A DNA stretch of 64,000 bases from Chlorobium sp. (GCA_005862285.1 SZXW01000010.1:186001-250000), one strand, 5' to 3'; positions 39,051 to 48,383 are shown, numbered from the stretch's first letter. The notes: generated by a model from the sequence alone, not told the origin. Numbers and translations: made by a program.

Positions 39051-42000
39051 TCAGCAAAATCGGCGGAATCCCAGAACGTGATGGTATTGCCAACCTTGCT
39101 CAGCACCTCTTTTTGGCAAATCAACCCAGCCAAAACGCAGGGTACATACGCTACGACTAATAGAGAGTCGCTCAGCCAAAGAATTTGCCATTGTCAGGTA
39201 ATCCGATTTTATAAAAGGGCTTATACGCTCTCCTCTCGCCAAATCTATACGAGGAAAAAAACCATCAGTAGCCTTTGGTTTATCCCCTTCCAAATCATAA
39301 AAGCAAGGAATGTCTGTATCATCATCAATCAAAAGGGCAAACCGCTCTCTTCCTGATGAATCATATCTGAATGGTGTTGCCCTTTGCCATTCACCGGCTA
39401 AAGCAGCCTGAGATTCCCACCATATGTTGACAGGATCATCTGAGGGGTTATCCTGTCCAAGCATCAAAGCTTTTAATCTTGCATGTTCAAGATCAGCCAG
39501 ATTCTCTTTAGGTAAAAGCGTTTGGTTTGCACTAATTCTCGGAGAAGCATCAATTTCGGAATATTGCTCTGGGTTTAAAAGCTTTTCAAGATCATGAGTA
39601 TTGAGAAGAAAAGAATCCGTCTCAAATCCGGGGCGGCAGTAGGTCGCCTTGACGCCTCGTTGTTTAAGGCTTTTTATATTGGTTCCCAAAAGATAGATGT
39701 TTGGTATAACACAGGGGTCCGGTCGATGGCGCTTGACCCGGCCAGCTAACTGGATGATTGAGCGCATGGAAGAGGGTTCCACAATCGCCCAGTCGTAGTC
39801 ATGGTCACGGCCCACTTCAGCTACCGGTGTTGCCAGCACCACAATAAGAAGATTGCTTTCACTGGTTTCATCAATCATGTTCCGTAGCATCGGGTTCTGA
39901 AAAATCTTATCGGGCTCTTTGCGATCAAGCAAACGGTCAAGACTGGATTCTATTGCTGAACGTACCAGCAAGGGGTGATGGGAATGATAACAGCAGAGTC
40001 TGATCTGGTGATTTTGCTCGGCACCAAGTGAAAAAAGAGTTTGGGCAATGTCAATGAGAGGATCAATATTTGCAAGTCGGATCAATCCAAAACTTACCTG
40101 TTTTTTTGTCTGAGGGTCAATACTGTGATGATGCTTGTGTAACTGGTGCAACAGGGTATAAAGCTGCTTGGCAACATCTGCTTGTATGCTATTCTGTTGC
40201 TGGCTGTTGCTTGTTAACGGTACGATGATTGCTCGCCGCCGGGATGGTTCGCCGGACAGTTTTTTCAGGCGTGATGAAACAAACTTGTCATGTGTTTGAC
40301 GGAAACTCGACGATTCGTGATGGAAACTGGCTACGGCGCTGTTTTTATGTTCGTCGAACCATGCGCAGCAGATGTTAACCGGCTTACAGGGAATACCTCT
40401 TGCTTTTTGAAATTCTGCTCGGCCGGCACTATAGGCATTAAACAGGCCCTCGACCAAAGACGGAGGAAGGGTTGCCGATGAGATCAGGATTTTGCAGCCC
40501 AACAAACCAGCCCAATGTACAAGGCGAGTCAAGGCGGGCAGATCAGATATATCAAAATCATCCGGTTCATCCAGAACCAGATCAGACGTCAATAACCGCA
40601 ACATCGGGGCAATCTGCCCTCCTCCTTTTGTTGCTTCAGTTGCACCAACAAGATGATCAATCGTGCAGGTCAGGATAGGGGCGGCGATCAAGGATTGAGC
40701 TGATGGTGTGTTTTGAATCCAGCGTTTCAGAGGGCCAATATCCAAAGCGCCATCAAAATGAACATAGCTGTAGCCATCTGGTAATAGCAACGCTTCCGAT
40801 TCTGAACCAGTTGCCTGATCCTGAATTTCCTGCTTCGTTTCTGATTCCAGTGAAAACAACGTCTTGACGGCGGTAGAACCAACCATAATTGCCAAATCAT
40901 CTGATTCTAATCCCAGTCTCGTTCGATATGCTTCACCCGTTTGCAACGTTAACGTCCGTAAACCTAAAGCAATGGTGAATCTCGCACCGATTTGCGGATC
41001 TGCCAGACCATACATAATTTTGGCGTTTGCAAACGTTTTGCCGCTGCCCGTCGATGCCATATTGATACCAAAAAAGCCATTCGTAACCGCCGACCCACGT
41101 ATCGAACATGCAAGTTCATAAGCATTATCCTGCCAACGATACTGCTCATCCGTCGAACGTTGTTTAAACCCTTTATGACGAGCAATCCGCGGCAAAGATC
41201 GGTCAAGCATCGGCAGCATTTGCACAACCCTTCTGGCATTATTTTCCACGCCAAGCAAGTGCTCGTCAAGTCTCTGCTTACAGTTTCCGGTTTTACGGTC
41301 AGTATTGGCGAACAGCGGAAACCCGACATCCCCAAGTTCAGGTTGTTCAGGCAAACTGGAATAGTAATGATCTGCCAACATCAGCCCTAAACGAGCAAGA
41401 TGTAATGAGTAGATATTGTTCAGCCAGTTTGTCGAGAGTAGCCCTGGACGTTTTAATGCTGAATCAGCCAGATATCGGGCACGTGTTTGCCAATGAATGC
41501 TGTGTATTGGCAGTTGTTTAAATGCCCAAAAAGGGATCTGTTCCTCTTTACTCGCATCAGTTCGACATGCATTCCATTCCGGACCTAACTGCCCCAGTAA
41601 AGACGTAAGCCGCTTTGGATTGAACTGCGGTTTTTGTGACTGGCCATCCAATTGTTGCCACTGTTGTTTTGGTAGTTGATGGTGGGTTAAAATCAGCCAG
41701 GCTATTGCTTGAGCAAACGGAGGCAATGTTGTGAACGGACTTGTCGTCGCATTTTTTTCTAACCCATCCTTAACCAATTCCTGAAAAGATGTATTCAGCT
41801 CTTTTCCGGGGTTGCCTTTCCCAAGGTCAGCTAAACAGGTTAACCATGCGGTGTCTTTTGCACAATTATCATCAGAAATGCCAATAATCGCTTTTGTGAC
41901 AAACGCCTGAAATAGGCGCAGGGAAACCCACTCATGACGATAAGCATCGGCGACAGGCTTTTTTTTACTGGTAAGTTTTTTCTGAAAGCCTTGATTTGCT

Positions 42001-42380
42001 TTGCCAAAATCATGAAAAAGTGCACCGATCGAAGCCATGATCTGAATATCCTGTATGGTATGCCAGTCGTTTTCATCTTTTTTCCTTAAAACATCACGCT
42101 CGGTGCTGTTTGTAGGAACCATCCCTCGCTCATTAAATTGAGCGGCATTTCCAACAATCCAGACAAGATCAGTACGATCTCTACCTCGAATCCAGTGACA
42201 TGCTATTGCACTGTTTCTTCTTGCCGTACGTTTCAGTAATTTTTTTACGGTATTGAGACCTTCCATCGTGATGTGAGTTTGCCATGTTCGGCTGCCAAAT
42301 CGCTCAGCAAACTGGTCAAGAATCCTTCTTGTTTCAGGCAGTGCATTTTTTGAGCATTCCGATACGAACAAAACATTCAT
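39051..42380 (-). CDS. cas3: Cas2-Cas3 fusion (type I-F)
   Basis: Combined adaptation subunit and target-degrading helicase-nuclease. The first ~95 residues are Cas2-like (MNVLFVSECSKNALPETRRI), the hallmark of type I-F. The HD nuclease motif is IGALFHDFGKANQGF (H123/D124). The superfamily-2 helicase shows Walker A ASTGSGKTFANAK, the DEAD-box variant LDEPDDFD, motif III SATLPPS and motif VI QLAGRVKRHR. At 1109 residues it is intact. It starts at ATG 42380 overlapping the cas1 stop by four bases, so Cas1 and Cas2-3 are made in a coupled way, consistent with their joint adaptation complex. Confidence 0.96.
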   Translation of the reverse strand: MNVLFVSECSKNALPETRRILDQFAERFGSRTWQTHITMEGLNTVKKLLKRTARRNSAIACHWIRGRDRTDLVWIVGNAAQFNERGMVPTNSTERDVLRKKDENDWHTIQDIQIMASIGALFHDFGKANQGFQKKLTSKKKPVADAYRHEWVSLRLFQAFVTKAIIGISDDNCAKDTAWLTCLADLGKGNPGKELNTSFQELVKDGLEKNATTSPFTTLPPFAQAIAWLILTHHQLPKQQWQQLDGQSQKPQFNPKRLTSLLGQLGPEWNACRTDASKEEQIPFWAFKQLPIHSIHWQTRARYLADSALKRPGLLSTNWLNNIYSLHLARLGLMLADHYYSSLPEQPELGDVGFPLFANTDRKTGNCKQRLDEHLLGVENNARRVVQMLPMLDRSLPRIARHKGFKQRSTDEQYRWQDNAYELACSIRGSAVTNGFFGINMASTGSGKTFANAKIMYGLADPQIGARFTIALGLRTLTLQTGEAYRTRLGLESDDLAIMVGSTAVKTLFSLESETKQEIQDQATGSESEALLLPDGYSYVHFDGALDIGPLKRWIQNTPSAQSLIAAPILTCTIDHLVGATEATKGGGQIAPMLRLLTSDLVLDEPDDFDISDLPALTRLVHWAGLLGCKILISSATLPPSLVEGLFNAYSAGRAEFQKARGIPCKPVNICCAWFDEHKNSAVASFHHESSSFRQTHDKFVSSRLKKLSGEPSRRRAIIVPLTSNSQQQNSIQADVAKQLYTLLHQLHKHHHSIDPQTKKQVSFGLIRLANIDPLIDIAQTLFSLGAEQNHQIRLCCYHSHHPLLVRSAIESSLDRLLDRKEPDKIFQNPMLRNMIDETSESNLLIVVLATPVAEVGRDHDYDWAIVEPSSMRSIIQLAGRVKRHRPDPCVIPNIYLLGTNIKSLKQRGVKATYCRPGFETDSFLLNTHDLEKLLNPEQYSEIDASPRISANQTLLPKENLADLEHARLKALMLGQDNPSDDPVNIWWESQAALAGEWQRATPFRYDSSGRERFALLIDDDTDIPCFYDLEGDKPKATDGFFPRIDLARGERISPFIKSDYLTMANSLAERLSISRSVCTLRFGWVDLPKRGAEQGWQYHHVLGFRRFC

Positions 42381-43348
42381 TTTGCTCCCCCGGTAGTTAA
42401 GGCGATCTCCTTTAATGAATCAATAATAAAATCAAGAGCATCATGTTTGACGAAGCTTCTGATACAAGACTGACGAAAGTCGCTGTCATCGTCACCTCGC
42501 ACCGCAGCAATAAAAGCTAACGGCAAAACCAGTGCGTCCTTTATAAGATCCGCTGCATCAAAAACAAGGCCGCCCCGACGGGTTTTTCCATGTAACACCG
42601 CTAAGCCATGCGGTAAGCCTAAAACCCATGTTCCTGTGGCACCCAATCCATATGCCAGATAATTACCATGGTCAAGAAACCTGTTTGCCGGATCAGAGCC
42701 TTGGCCTCTTATTGATCGAACGAAACCACCATAGTTGACAGCTTTAGCTGAAAATTTAAACAGCTGTTTGCTTAGACGCGCCTCCATGGTAAGCAACTGC
42801 ATGGTGTCCTGCGCTAAAGGAAGAACTTCACAAAACTTATCGAGAGTATATTTCAACTCTCCGTCATCAATTAAAAAGCCCTCATTTCTAAGTTCCTGAT
42901 GAAGCCAATGGTGACGTATAAAGTTTTGACGCTTCAGTTGTATGGCTTTTGCTGCTTCAAGACGCTGAGAATCATCAAACCAAAACTTCACCCAAGCTTG
43001 TAAATATTCTGTTGGGCGATACTCGCTCTGAGGCGAGAACCATGAAATATCAAGCTCCATTTCATTTGCAGAAAAAAGCGGAGACCCACCTCCACCACAG
43101 AAACCGACAAGTACACCTGCTTTTGCCAATTCACGCATAGCAGCCTGAGTAATCGAGGTGCCTGTACTTAATAATATTGTTGTGGTATTGGCAATTGGAA
43201 TATTCCAATACATCGATTTACTACCGGCTTCAGTAACGTATTCAACACGCCCTCCATTCATCAATATCCTGCAATGTTCAAGAAGATATATACTTGCACG
43301 TTTAGAATGCAGAATGGTTTTTAAATCTGAAGGTGAAATATTATCCAT
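42377..43348 (-). CDS. cas1: Cas1 integrase (type I-F)
   Basis: Metal-dependent spacer integrase. The start is taken at ATG 43348 (MDNISPSDLKTILHSKRASI), matching I-F Cas1 proteins; an upstream in-frame ATG at 43393 would add a Cys-rich stretch unlike the family. Key parts are visible: EYVTEAGSKSMYWNIPIANT, GVLVGFCGGGGSPLF, the catalytic Glu region (TMEARLSKQLFK), His in GLPHGLAVLHGKTRRGG and Asp in FDAADLIKDALVLPLAF. It lies 51 bases behind the exonuclease gene, with no terminator between. Confidence 0.96.
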   Translation of the reverse strand: MDNISPSDLKTILHSKRASIYLLEHCRILMNGGRVEYVTEAGSKSMYWNIPIANTTTILLSTGTSITQAAMRELAKAGVLVGFCGGGGSPLFSANEMELDISWFSPQSEYRPTEYLQAWVKFWFDDSQRLEAAKAIQLKRQNFIRHHWLHQELRNEGFLIDDGELKYTLDKFCEVLPLAQDTMQLLTMEARLSKQLFKFSAKAVNYGGFVRSIRGQGSDPANRFLDHGNYLAYGLGATGTWVLGLPHGLAVLHGKTRRGGLVFDAADLIKDALVLPLAFIAAVRGDDDSDFRQSCIRSFVKHDALDFIIDSLKEIALTTGGAK

Positions 43349-43399
43349 AACATTATTATTCATATCACATAAAAAACAACTCAAGCAACACAATTACGT

Positions 43400-43930
43400 T
43401 CATCTAATTCCCTGCCAGATCATGGCTGTCAGCAACGCATCGCCAGATGCCCGGTGTAGTTTGATGCCTTTTGGCATTTCTTTTAGAACATGTCGGGCAA
43501 CATTTTCCAGTTTATGGCTCTTCAGTTCAGGAAATTTATGTCGACTCATTTCCAGTGTACACTGACATGGGTTTGATAACGGCAATCCTAATAGTCCCAA
43601 TTCATTACGGATAAAAGAGATATCGAACGAGGCATTATGGGCGATGAGAGTGCTGCTTCCAATGAAAGCCAAAAAATTCGGCCAGACAGTTTCCGGCGGC
43701 TGTTCACCAGAGAGCAGTTCGGAAGTTATTCCATGAATCTTCTGTACATCAAGCGGAATAGGCGCATTTACATTAATCAGACAGCAGTAACGCTCTTCAA
43801 TACATCTATTCACTATCGCTACAGCCGCCACCTCGATCACCCGGTCTCCCCGAAATGGGGACAGACCTGTTGTTTCGACATCAACGGCTATAAACCTGTT
43901 TTCTGGACTTGCAATGGCCCTTTTGATCAT
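43400..43930 (-). CDS. DEDDh (DnaQ-like) 3'-5' exonuclease linked to cas1
   Basis: A 176-residue stand-alone exonuclease of the DnaQ/epsilon family. All acidic motifs are present: ExoI AVDVETTGLSP (D, E), ExoII LIAHNASFDISFI (D) and ExoIII HRASGDALLTA (H, D). It begins at ATG 43930, overlapping the WYL gene stop by four bases, and runs into cas1 after 51 bases. DnaQ-type exonucleases are known to trim prespacers, and some type I-E systems carry Cas2-DEDDh fusions; a free DEDDh gene ahead of I-F cas1 suggests the same job here. General DNA repair is the alternative. Confidence 0.9.
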   Translation of the reverse strand: MIKRAIASPENRFIAVDVETTGLSPFRGDRVIEVAAVAIVNRCIEERYCCLINVNAPIPLDVQKIHGITSELLSGEQPPETVWPNFLAFIGSSTLIAHNASFDISFIRNELGLLGLPLSNPCQCTLEMSRHKFPELKSHKLENVARHVLKEMPKGIKLHRASGDALLTAMIWQGIR

Positions 43931-44922
43931 CCCGCATGCTCCTTTTTTTCCAGATACATTTCATTCATTTTCCGCACTTCCTCCCTGATCATATCCCGCA
44001 GTTCTTTAGGTTCAAGGACTTCGGCCTGTGCTCCATAATGCATGATCCAGCGTTTGACAGCATCGAGTGCACCGACGTTCAAATTGAGTGTAAGCGAGCC
44101 GTCCTCATGCTCCTGTATTTTCTGTGTGGGGTGCCAACGGCGTTCCCTGATCCATTGGGACTGATATGGCGTGAATCTGACGGTAATATCGTATGACGCT
44201 GGACCGACAGTCTGCAGGAAGGCTTTTGCAAGATATTCGCCGATGCTGAATGATTCCGGTATGGTAAAATGTTCTTCAGTAAGTACCAGCGTCAGAATAC
44301 GGCTGATTGCAAAGGTTCTGAAGGCTTTGCGATATTCACAGTAACCGATGAGATACCATGTTCCGCCTGCCTGATCGTAATGGAGACGATAGGGATGAAC
44401 GATACGCTCGTTGACAACCTGTCTCGAAGGTGATTTATAATTTATGGCAACTTTCCACCGGTTGCGTACAGCCTGTTCAATCAGGGCGAAGTTTTCCTGA
44501 TCGACACTGAACGCCGGAACAGGATTGTCAAACGAATAGATGTCAAACAGGCCGTTTCCGGAACAGGAAACAGGCATGTACTGCATTAGTTTCTCAATCG
44601 CACGGGATATCTCTTCGTAATAAGGCGTACCCTGGTATTGGGCAAGTACTCTTGACGTTGCGGCAAGTGCTTCAACTTCTTCCTTGTTGAGAAACGATGA
44701 TGGTTCGAAAGTCCAGGATTTCCGGTAGAAATAGCCTTTTTTAGCGGGGTCATACTCGATAGGAGCATGAAGCATGTCACGCATGAAGTCGATATCCCGC
44801 TGGATGCTTTTGCTGCAGACTTCAAAATGAAGGGCAATCCTTGAACAATTCGGATAGCTGTGATTCCGAAGTTCGCGATCGATATGCTGCATGCGTGCAA
44901 GCGGTGGCCTCGATTGTCTCAT
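43927..44922 (-). CDS. WYL-domain transcriptional regulator of the CRISPR operon
   Basis: A 331-residue regulator with an N-terminal winged helix-turn-helix (HIDRELRNHSYPNCSRIALH, CSKSIQRDIDFMRDML), a central WYL domain (WKVAINYKSPS, RIVHPYRLHYDQAGGTWYLI) and a C-terminal WCX segment (DITVRFTPYQSQWIRERRW). WYL proteins often repress or activate CRISPR-Cas and other defence genes and sense nucleic-acid ligands. It is the first gene of the apparent WYL-DEDDh-cas1-cas3-csy1-4 unit. Three phased CGGATAC-type repeats ahead of it are candidate operators. Confidence 0.9.
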   Translation of the reverse strand: MRQSRPPLARMQHIDRELRNHSYPNCSRIALHFEVCSKSIQRDIDFMRDMLHAPIEYDPAKKGYFYRKSWTFEPSSFLNKEEVEALAATSRVLAQYQGTPYYEEISRAIEKLMQYMPVSCSGNGLFDIYSFDNPVPAFSVDQENFALIEQAVRNRWKVAINYKSPSRQVVNERIVHPYRLHYDQAGGTWYLIGYCEYRKAFRTFAISRILTLVLTEEHFTIPESFSIGEYLAKAFLQTVGPASYDITVRFTPYQSQWIRERRWHPTQKIQEHEDGSLTLNLNVGALDAVKRWIMHYGAQAEVLEPKELRDMIREEVRKMNEMYLEKKEHAG

Positions 44923-44986
44923 TCCTGTATTGTTCAGAATTCAGGAGCTATAAAGAGCAACATAGTGAGGTACCTGGGACAAAAAG

Positions 44987-45060
44987 TGTCCGATACGAAA
45001 AAAAATGCGCCGGATACGTTGAAGAATGAGGGTCTTGAAGCGTGATTCCATTCGGATACA
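44987..45060 (-). promoter_or_regulatory. Candidate WYL operator: three phased repeats
   Basis: Direct 10-base repeats GTCCGATACG (44987-44996), GCCGGATACG (45009-45018) and TTCGGATACA (45051-45060) lie 65-140 bases upstream of the WYL start. Their spacings of 22 and 42 bases are near two and four helical turns, as expected for cooperative binding on one DNA face. No promoter boxes were assigned. Confidence 0.35.
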
Positions 45061-45345
45061 TCAGATGAAAACCTCATCATCCATGGGTACCTGACGAACA
45101 TCCTGAACTGCAAACCGGCAACGATGGGACACGGGAGATACACGTTACCTGCATCAACTATTTACAAAATAAACACATTATTGGCAAAGTCACTGTAAAG
45201 CCTTTGGCACATTTTTTTTAAATAATGATCATGAAAATTTATTGAATCGAGCCGAGAACTTGCGGGACGTTAGTCAACAAGTGAAGTTACTTTTTTCCAT
45301 CCTCACCCTTTGAATTGCTCCTCATCCTGCATTGATATCAAAACG

Positions 45346-45510
45346 CTATGCGTGCTCAAAATAATATTCCTGCGATTTGAGGTCGGAATTCGCTCGAAGC
45401 TGGTCGGCGGCGTCTCATAGACGTTTTTCAAGAACGGAATTGGCATAATCCTTTTTGGCACTGGCAAACCACAGCATGGCTTTTCGAATCAATTTATTGT
45501 GGCGTGGGGA
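45346..45510 (-). pseudogene. Decayed type I restriction methylase (hsdM) N-terminal fragment
   Basis: One reading frame gives HNKLIRKAMLWFASAKKDYA, then NSVLEKRL, a TGA, then DAADQLRANSDLKSQEY before it diverges and stops at 45346. RLWDAADQLRAN...EY is the usual opening of HsdM proteins, so the TGA replaces the expected tryptophan codon (TGG to TGA). The body of the gene and the S and R subunits are absent. The call rests on a short stretch. The rest of 45061-45345 holds nothing recognised. Confidence 0.45.
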
Positions 45511-45520
45511 TATATTTTCG

Positions 45521-45587
45521 GAAAACTCAGGTACGTTGTTCCGTAACATCAAAAGCCGAAAAGTTTAATTCAAAGCGATACCGGCTG
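45521..45587. repeat. 67-bp direct repeat, left flank of hicAB
   Basis: GAAAACTC followed by the REP-like core ACGTTGTTCCGTAAC, then AAGTTTAATTCAAAGCGATA and CCGGCTG. It is nearly identical to 46456-46521. Confidence 0.8.
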
Positions 45588-45657
45588 AAAACCGCTTTCG
45601 GAAGTGATCTTCAAAATGAAGCCTGCTGCCATGAGCAATGTGCAACGAGGACACCCC

Positions 45658-45768
45658 ACTTCCAACATGCCACCCCTGCGGGGCTGAAACCCAAAATTTT
45701 TTTCCCCTCCATCCAGGGGCTTGCACCCCTGGCTACCAATATCCCGCCCCTACGGGGCTATCTTTCCC
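45658..45768. repeat. GC-rich intergenic palindromic repeat
   Basis: Contains CGGGGCTGAAACCC, then CAGGGGCTTGCACCCCTGG and CCGCCCCTACGGGGCT, with several short inverted repeats. Related copies with CGGGGCTGAAACCCGAA and CCCTACGGGATT occur at 49300-49385 and, inverted, around 49456-49590. Confidence 0.6.
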
Positions 45769-45826
45769 AGTCCCCAGTCCTCAGTCCTCAGTCCTCAGTC
45801 CTCAGCACTCAGCACTCAGTGTCCCC
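45769..45826. repeat. Short tandem heptamer repeat
   Basis: Head-to-tail copies of about seven bases (CCTCAGT with variants CCCCAGT and CACTCAG), immediately downstream of hicB. Such tracts can vary in length by slippage. Confidence 0.7.
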
Positions 45827-45833
45827 CGCCCGG

Positions 45834-46151
45834 TCAAGCCGATTCGAGTGTGTCAGATATCCACCGGTTCAGGCTTTTCCCGGATTTTGCCGCCTTCAGG
45901 TAAACCTTGTGATGAAGTTCCGGAGTTATCCGCAGCACCAGTTTGCCCGAAAAAGGTTTGTCCGGTTCCTCCCCTCTTGCCTTGCAGAATTCAAGATAGT
46001 CTTCTATCGATTCACGGAACGCCGTTTCGATCTCATCCACCGTTTTGCCTTGGAAGGTGATGACATCCCTGGTATCGAGAACTTCTCCATGAAAGATTCC
46101 AGCTTCTCCATCAAATTCCACCTGCCCTGTATATCCTTTGTAAAAAAGCAT
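45834..46151 (-). CDS. hicB: HicB-family antitoxin
   Basis: A 105-residue antitoxin. The N-terminal HicB fold (YTGQVEFDGEAGIFHGEVLD, VITFQGKTVDEIETAFRESI, EDYLEFCKARG) is followed by a C-terminal ribbon-helix-helix segment (GKLVLRITPELHHKVYLKAA, LNRWISDTLES) for DNA binding and autorepression. It follows hicA by two bases, the usual toxin-first order. Confidence 0.92.
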   Translation of the reverse strand: MLFYKGYTGQVEFDGEAGIFHGEVLDTRDVITFQGKTVDEIETAFRESIEDYLEFCKARGEEPDKPFSGKLVLRITPELHHKVYLKAAKSGKSLNRWISDTLESA

Positions 46152-46153
46152 GA

Positions 46154-46405
46154 TTAACGAACTCCGGCTTCTTGTAAAAAACGTCTCATTGACTGCAACG
46201 CACCCTTGTCGGTCTCTTTTTGTGGATGAGGTCTGTGAAAAACAGCTCGAATGCCATTGAGTGCAATGCGAACTCTGGAACCCTTCCCTTCCGACAATTC
46301 AGCGCCGAGAGCAATCAGAAGATTTTCGATGTCATTCCATGCGACATCTGAACATATCGGATTCTGAAAAATCTTGTCAAGAATCTTCTGATGCTTTTTA
46401 TTCAT
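46154..46405 (-). CDS. hicA: HicA-family toxin (long form)
   Basis: An 83-residue mRNA-interferase-type toxin. WNDIENLLIALGAELSEGKG and RVRIALNGIRAVFHRPHPQK match the long HicA subfamily with its dsRBD-like fold, where the histidine-containing FHRPHP segment replaces the shorter GSH form. It pairs with HicB directly downstream. The module is bracketed by direct repeats carrying a REP-like core, suggesting repeat-mediated movement. Confidence 0.9.
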   Translation of the reverse strand: MNKKHQKILDKIFQNPICSDVAWNDIENLLIALGAELSEGKGSRVRIALNGIRAVFHRPHPQKETDKGALQSMRRFLQEAGVR

Positions 46406-46455
46406 GATACTATATTATGATATCATTTCATCATTTTCAAAAAGTAAAAAACTCC

Positions 46456-46521
46456 GAAAACTCCGGGACGTTGTTCCGTAACATCAAAGCCGAAAAGTTT
46501 AATTCAAAGCGATACCGGCTG
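46456..46521. repeat. 66-bp direct repeat, right flank of hicAB
   Basis: Near-identical partner of 45521-45587, with the REP-like core GGGACGTTGTTCCGTAAC at 46465-46482. Between it and proS (46522-46818) no supported gene was seen. Confidence 0.8.
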
Positions 46522-46818
46522 CAGTACCTCTCCTCATTACACATTCTGTATAACGGCAAATACGGCAGACAAAAAAGGAGTTCAAAGCACTAAAGTTACG
46601 TATTCGTTTTCAAATGAGTTTTCAACCAATCGATCTTTTGAAAGTTTATCTTAAGCTTCGCAGGGGTAAGGAAAAATACGGCCCGTATTCATCCCTGTTC
46701 CGGTTTTTTGTATGTTCAGTGGCGGGAATTCTTGATTTCGGAGATTATTTTGTAGCCGAGTACCCGTATTTCATTATACATTACAGCTCTTTTTCAACAA
46801 TAATCATCTATCGGTATC

Positions 46819-48264
46819 GTGGCAGACAAGATCACTTCAAGAAGCGAGGATTACTCCCAATGGTATATTGACCTGGTCCGTTCGGCAAAACTTGCGGACT
46901 ATTCCGACGTCAGGGGCTGCATGGTCATACGACCGAACGGCTATGCGATCTGGGAAAAAATGCAGGCCGCCCTTGACCGGATGTTCAAGGAAACCGGCCA
47001 TGTCAACGCCTACTTTCCCCTCTTCATCCCGGAAAGCTTCATCGCGAAGGAAGCCGAGCATATCGAAGGGTTCGCGCCCGAATGCGCGGTCGTCACGCAC
47101 GGCGGCGGCGAAGAGCTCGCGGAAAAGCTCTATGTGCGCCCGACTTCAGAAACCATTATCTGGTCCTCCTACAAAAAATGGATCCAGTCTTACCGCGACC
47201 TTCCTATCCTGATCAACCAGTGGGCCAACGTCGTCCGCTGGGAAATGAGAACGCGCCTGTTCCTGAGAACCGCCGAATTTCTCTGGCAGGAAGGCCACAC
47301 CGCCCATGCAACGCCTGAAGAATCGCAGGAAGAGGTAATCCGCATGATCAACGTCTACAAGACCTTTGCCGAAGAGTACATGGCCATGCCGGTGATCATG
47401 GGCAGGAAAACCGACAGTGAAAAATTTGCCGGCGCGGTTGAAACGTACTGCATCGAAGCCATGATGCAGGACACAAAGGCCCTTCAGGCCGGAACGTCCC
47501 ACAATCTCGGCCAGAACTTCGCCAAAGCCTTCGACTGCCAGTTCCAGACAAAGGAAGGAAAGCTCGATTACGTCTGGGCTACAAGCTGGGGAGTATCCAC
47601 GAGGCTTATCGGAGCATTGATCATGGCACACTCCGACGACCGCGGACTTGTGCTGCCGCCGAAGCTTGCTTCGAGACAGGTCGTGATCATTCCTATCATG
47701 AAAGGCGATAAAGCCGCTGTGATCGAACGCGCCGAAGCCATTGCCGGCTCCCTGAAAAAAAGCGGCATACCGGCTTTTGTAGACTGCAGCGAACAGAACT
47801 CGCCGGGATGGAAATTCGCCGAATATGAACTGCAGGGTATCCCCCTCCGCATCGAACTCGGGCCTAGGGATATCGAGAAAAATATCTGCATCGTCGCCCG
47901 TCGAGACACCCTCGAAAAAACAGAGCTCTCGCTCGACGACACCCTGGTAACGAACATCAGCGAAATTCTCAACAATATCCAGCAGAGCATGTTCGACAAG
48001 GCGCTGCAGTTCCGCAACGACAACACCTACGTTGTCAGCAGCTACGAGGAATTCAAGGACAAGATCGATAAAGGGTTCGTCATCGCACACTGGGACGGCA
48101 CAGGGGAGACTGAAGCGAAAATCAAGGAGGAAACGAAAGCCACGATCAGGGTGCTTCCGATAGAACAGGACTATATCAGGAAGTATGAGACCGACATACC
48201 CGGAACCTGCATTTATTCAGGAAAACCTGCAGCTGGCAAGGCTGTCTTTGCCAAAGCATACTGA
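46819..48264 (+). CDS. proS: Prolyl-tRNA synthetase, archaeal/eukaryal type
   Basis: Class II synthetase charging tRNA-Pro. The 481-residue form without the bacterial editing insertion, with a C-terminal zinc-type domain ending in KAY, is the archaeal-like ProRS found in some bacteria. Class II motif 2 appears as [20 protein letters not shown] and motif 3 near [22 protein letters not shown]; the anticodon-binding domain follows. The start is GTG at 46819 ([16 protein letters not shown]). A longer overlapping ORF starting at 46614 in another frame is not credible. Confidence 0.96.
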   Translation: MADKITSRSEDYSQWYIDLVRSAKLADYSDVRGCMVIRPNGYAIWEKMQAALDRMFKETGHVNAYFPLFIPESFIAKEAEHIEGFAPECAVVTHGGGEELAEKLYVRPTSETIIWSSYKKWIQSYRDLPILINQWANVVRWEMRTRLFLRTAEFLWQEGHTAHATPEESQEEVIRMINVYKTFAEEYMAMPVIMGRKTDSEKFAGAVETYCIEAMMQDTKALQAGTSHNLGQNFAKAFDCQFQTKEGKLDYVWATSWGVSTRLIGALIMAHSDDRGLVLPPKLASRQVVIIPIMKGDKAAVIERAEAIAGSLKKSGIPAFVDCSEQNSPGWKFAEYELQGIPLRIELGPRDIEKNICIVARRDTLEKTELSLDDTLVTNISEILNNIQQSMFDKALQFRNDNTYVVSSYEEFKDKIDKGFVIAHWDGTGETEAKIKEETKATIRVLPIEQDYIRKYETDIPGTCIYSGKPAAGKAVFAKAY

Positions 48265-48282
48265 CAACCCGGTAAAAAATTG

Positions 48283-48321
48283 ATTCCGGAAATTCCTGTA
48301 ACACATTGGAATTTCCGGAAT
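48283..48321. terminator. Perfect 14-bp hairpin after proS
   Basis: ATTCCGGAAATTCC (48283-48296) pairs exactly with GGAATTTCCGGAAT (48308-48321) over an 11-base loop. There is no long T-run, so it may stop transcription of the convergent genes weakly or protect mRNA ends. Confidence 0.6.
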
Positions 48322-48383
48322 TGAATCCCCCGTCCACGGTACAGGAACGAGAGAGGACCTGTTATTGAACTCCTGATGAAAAA

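Noticed and set aside
46614-46871. 85-residue ORF just before proS
   Set aside because: It overlaps the proS start in another frame, has no ribosome-binding site and resembles no family.
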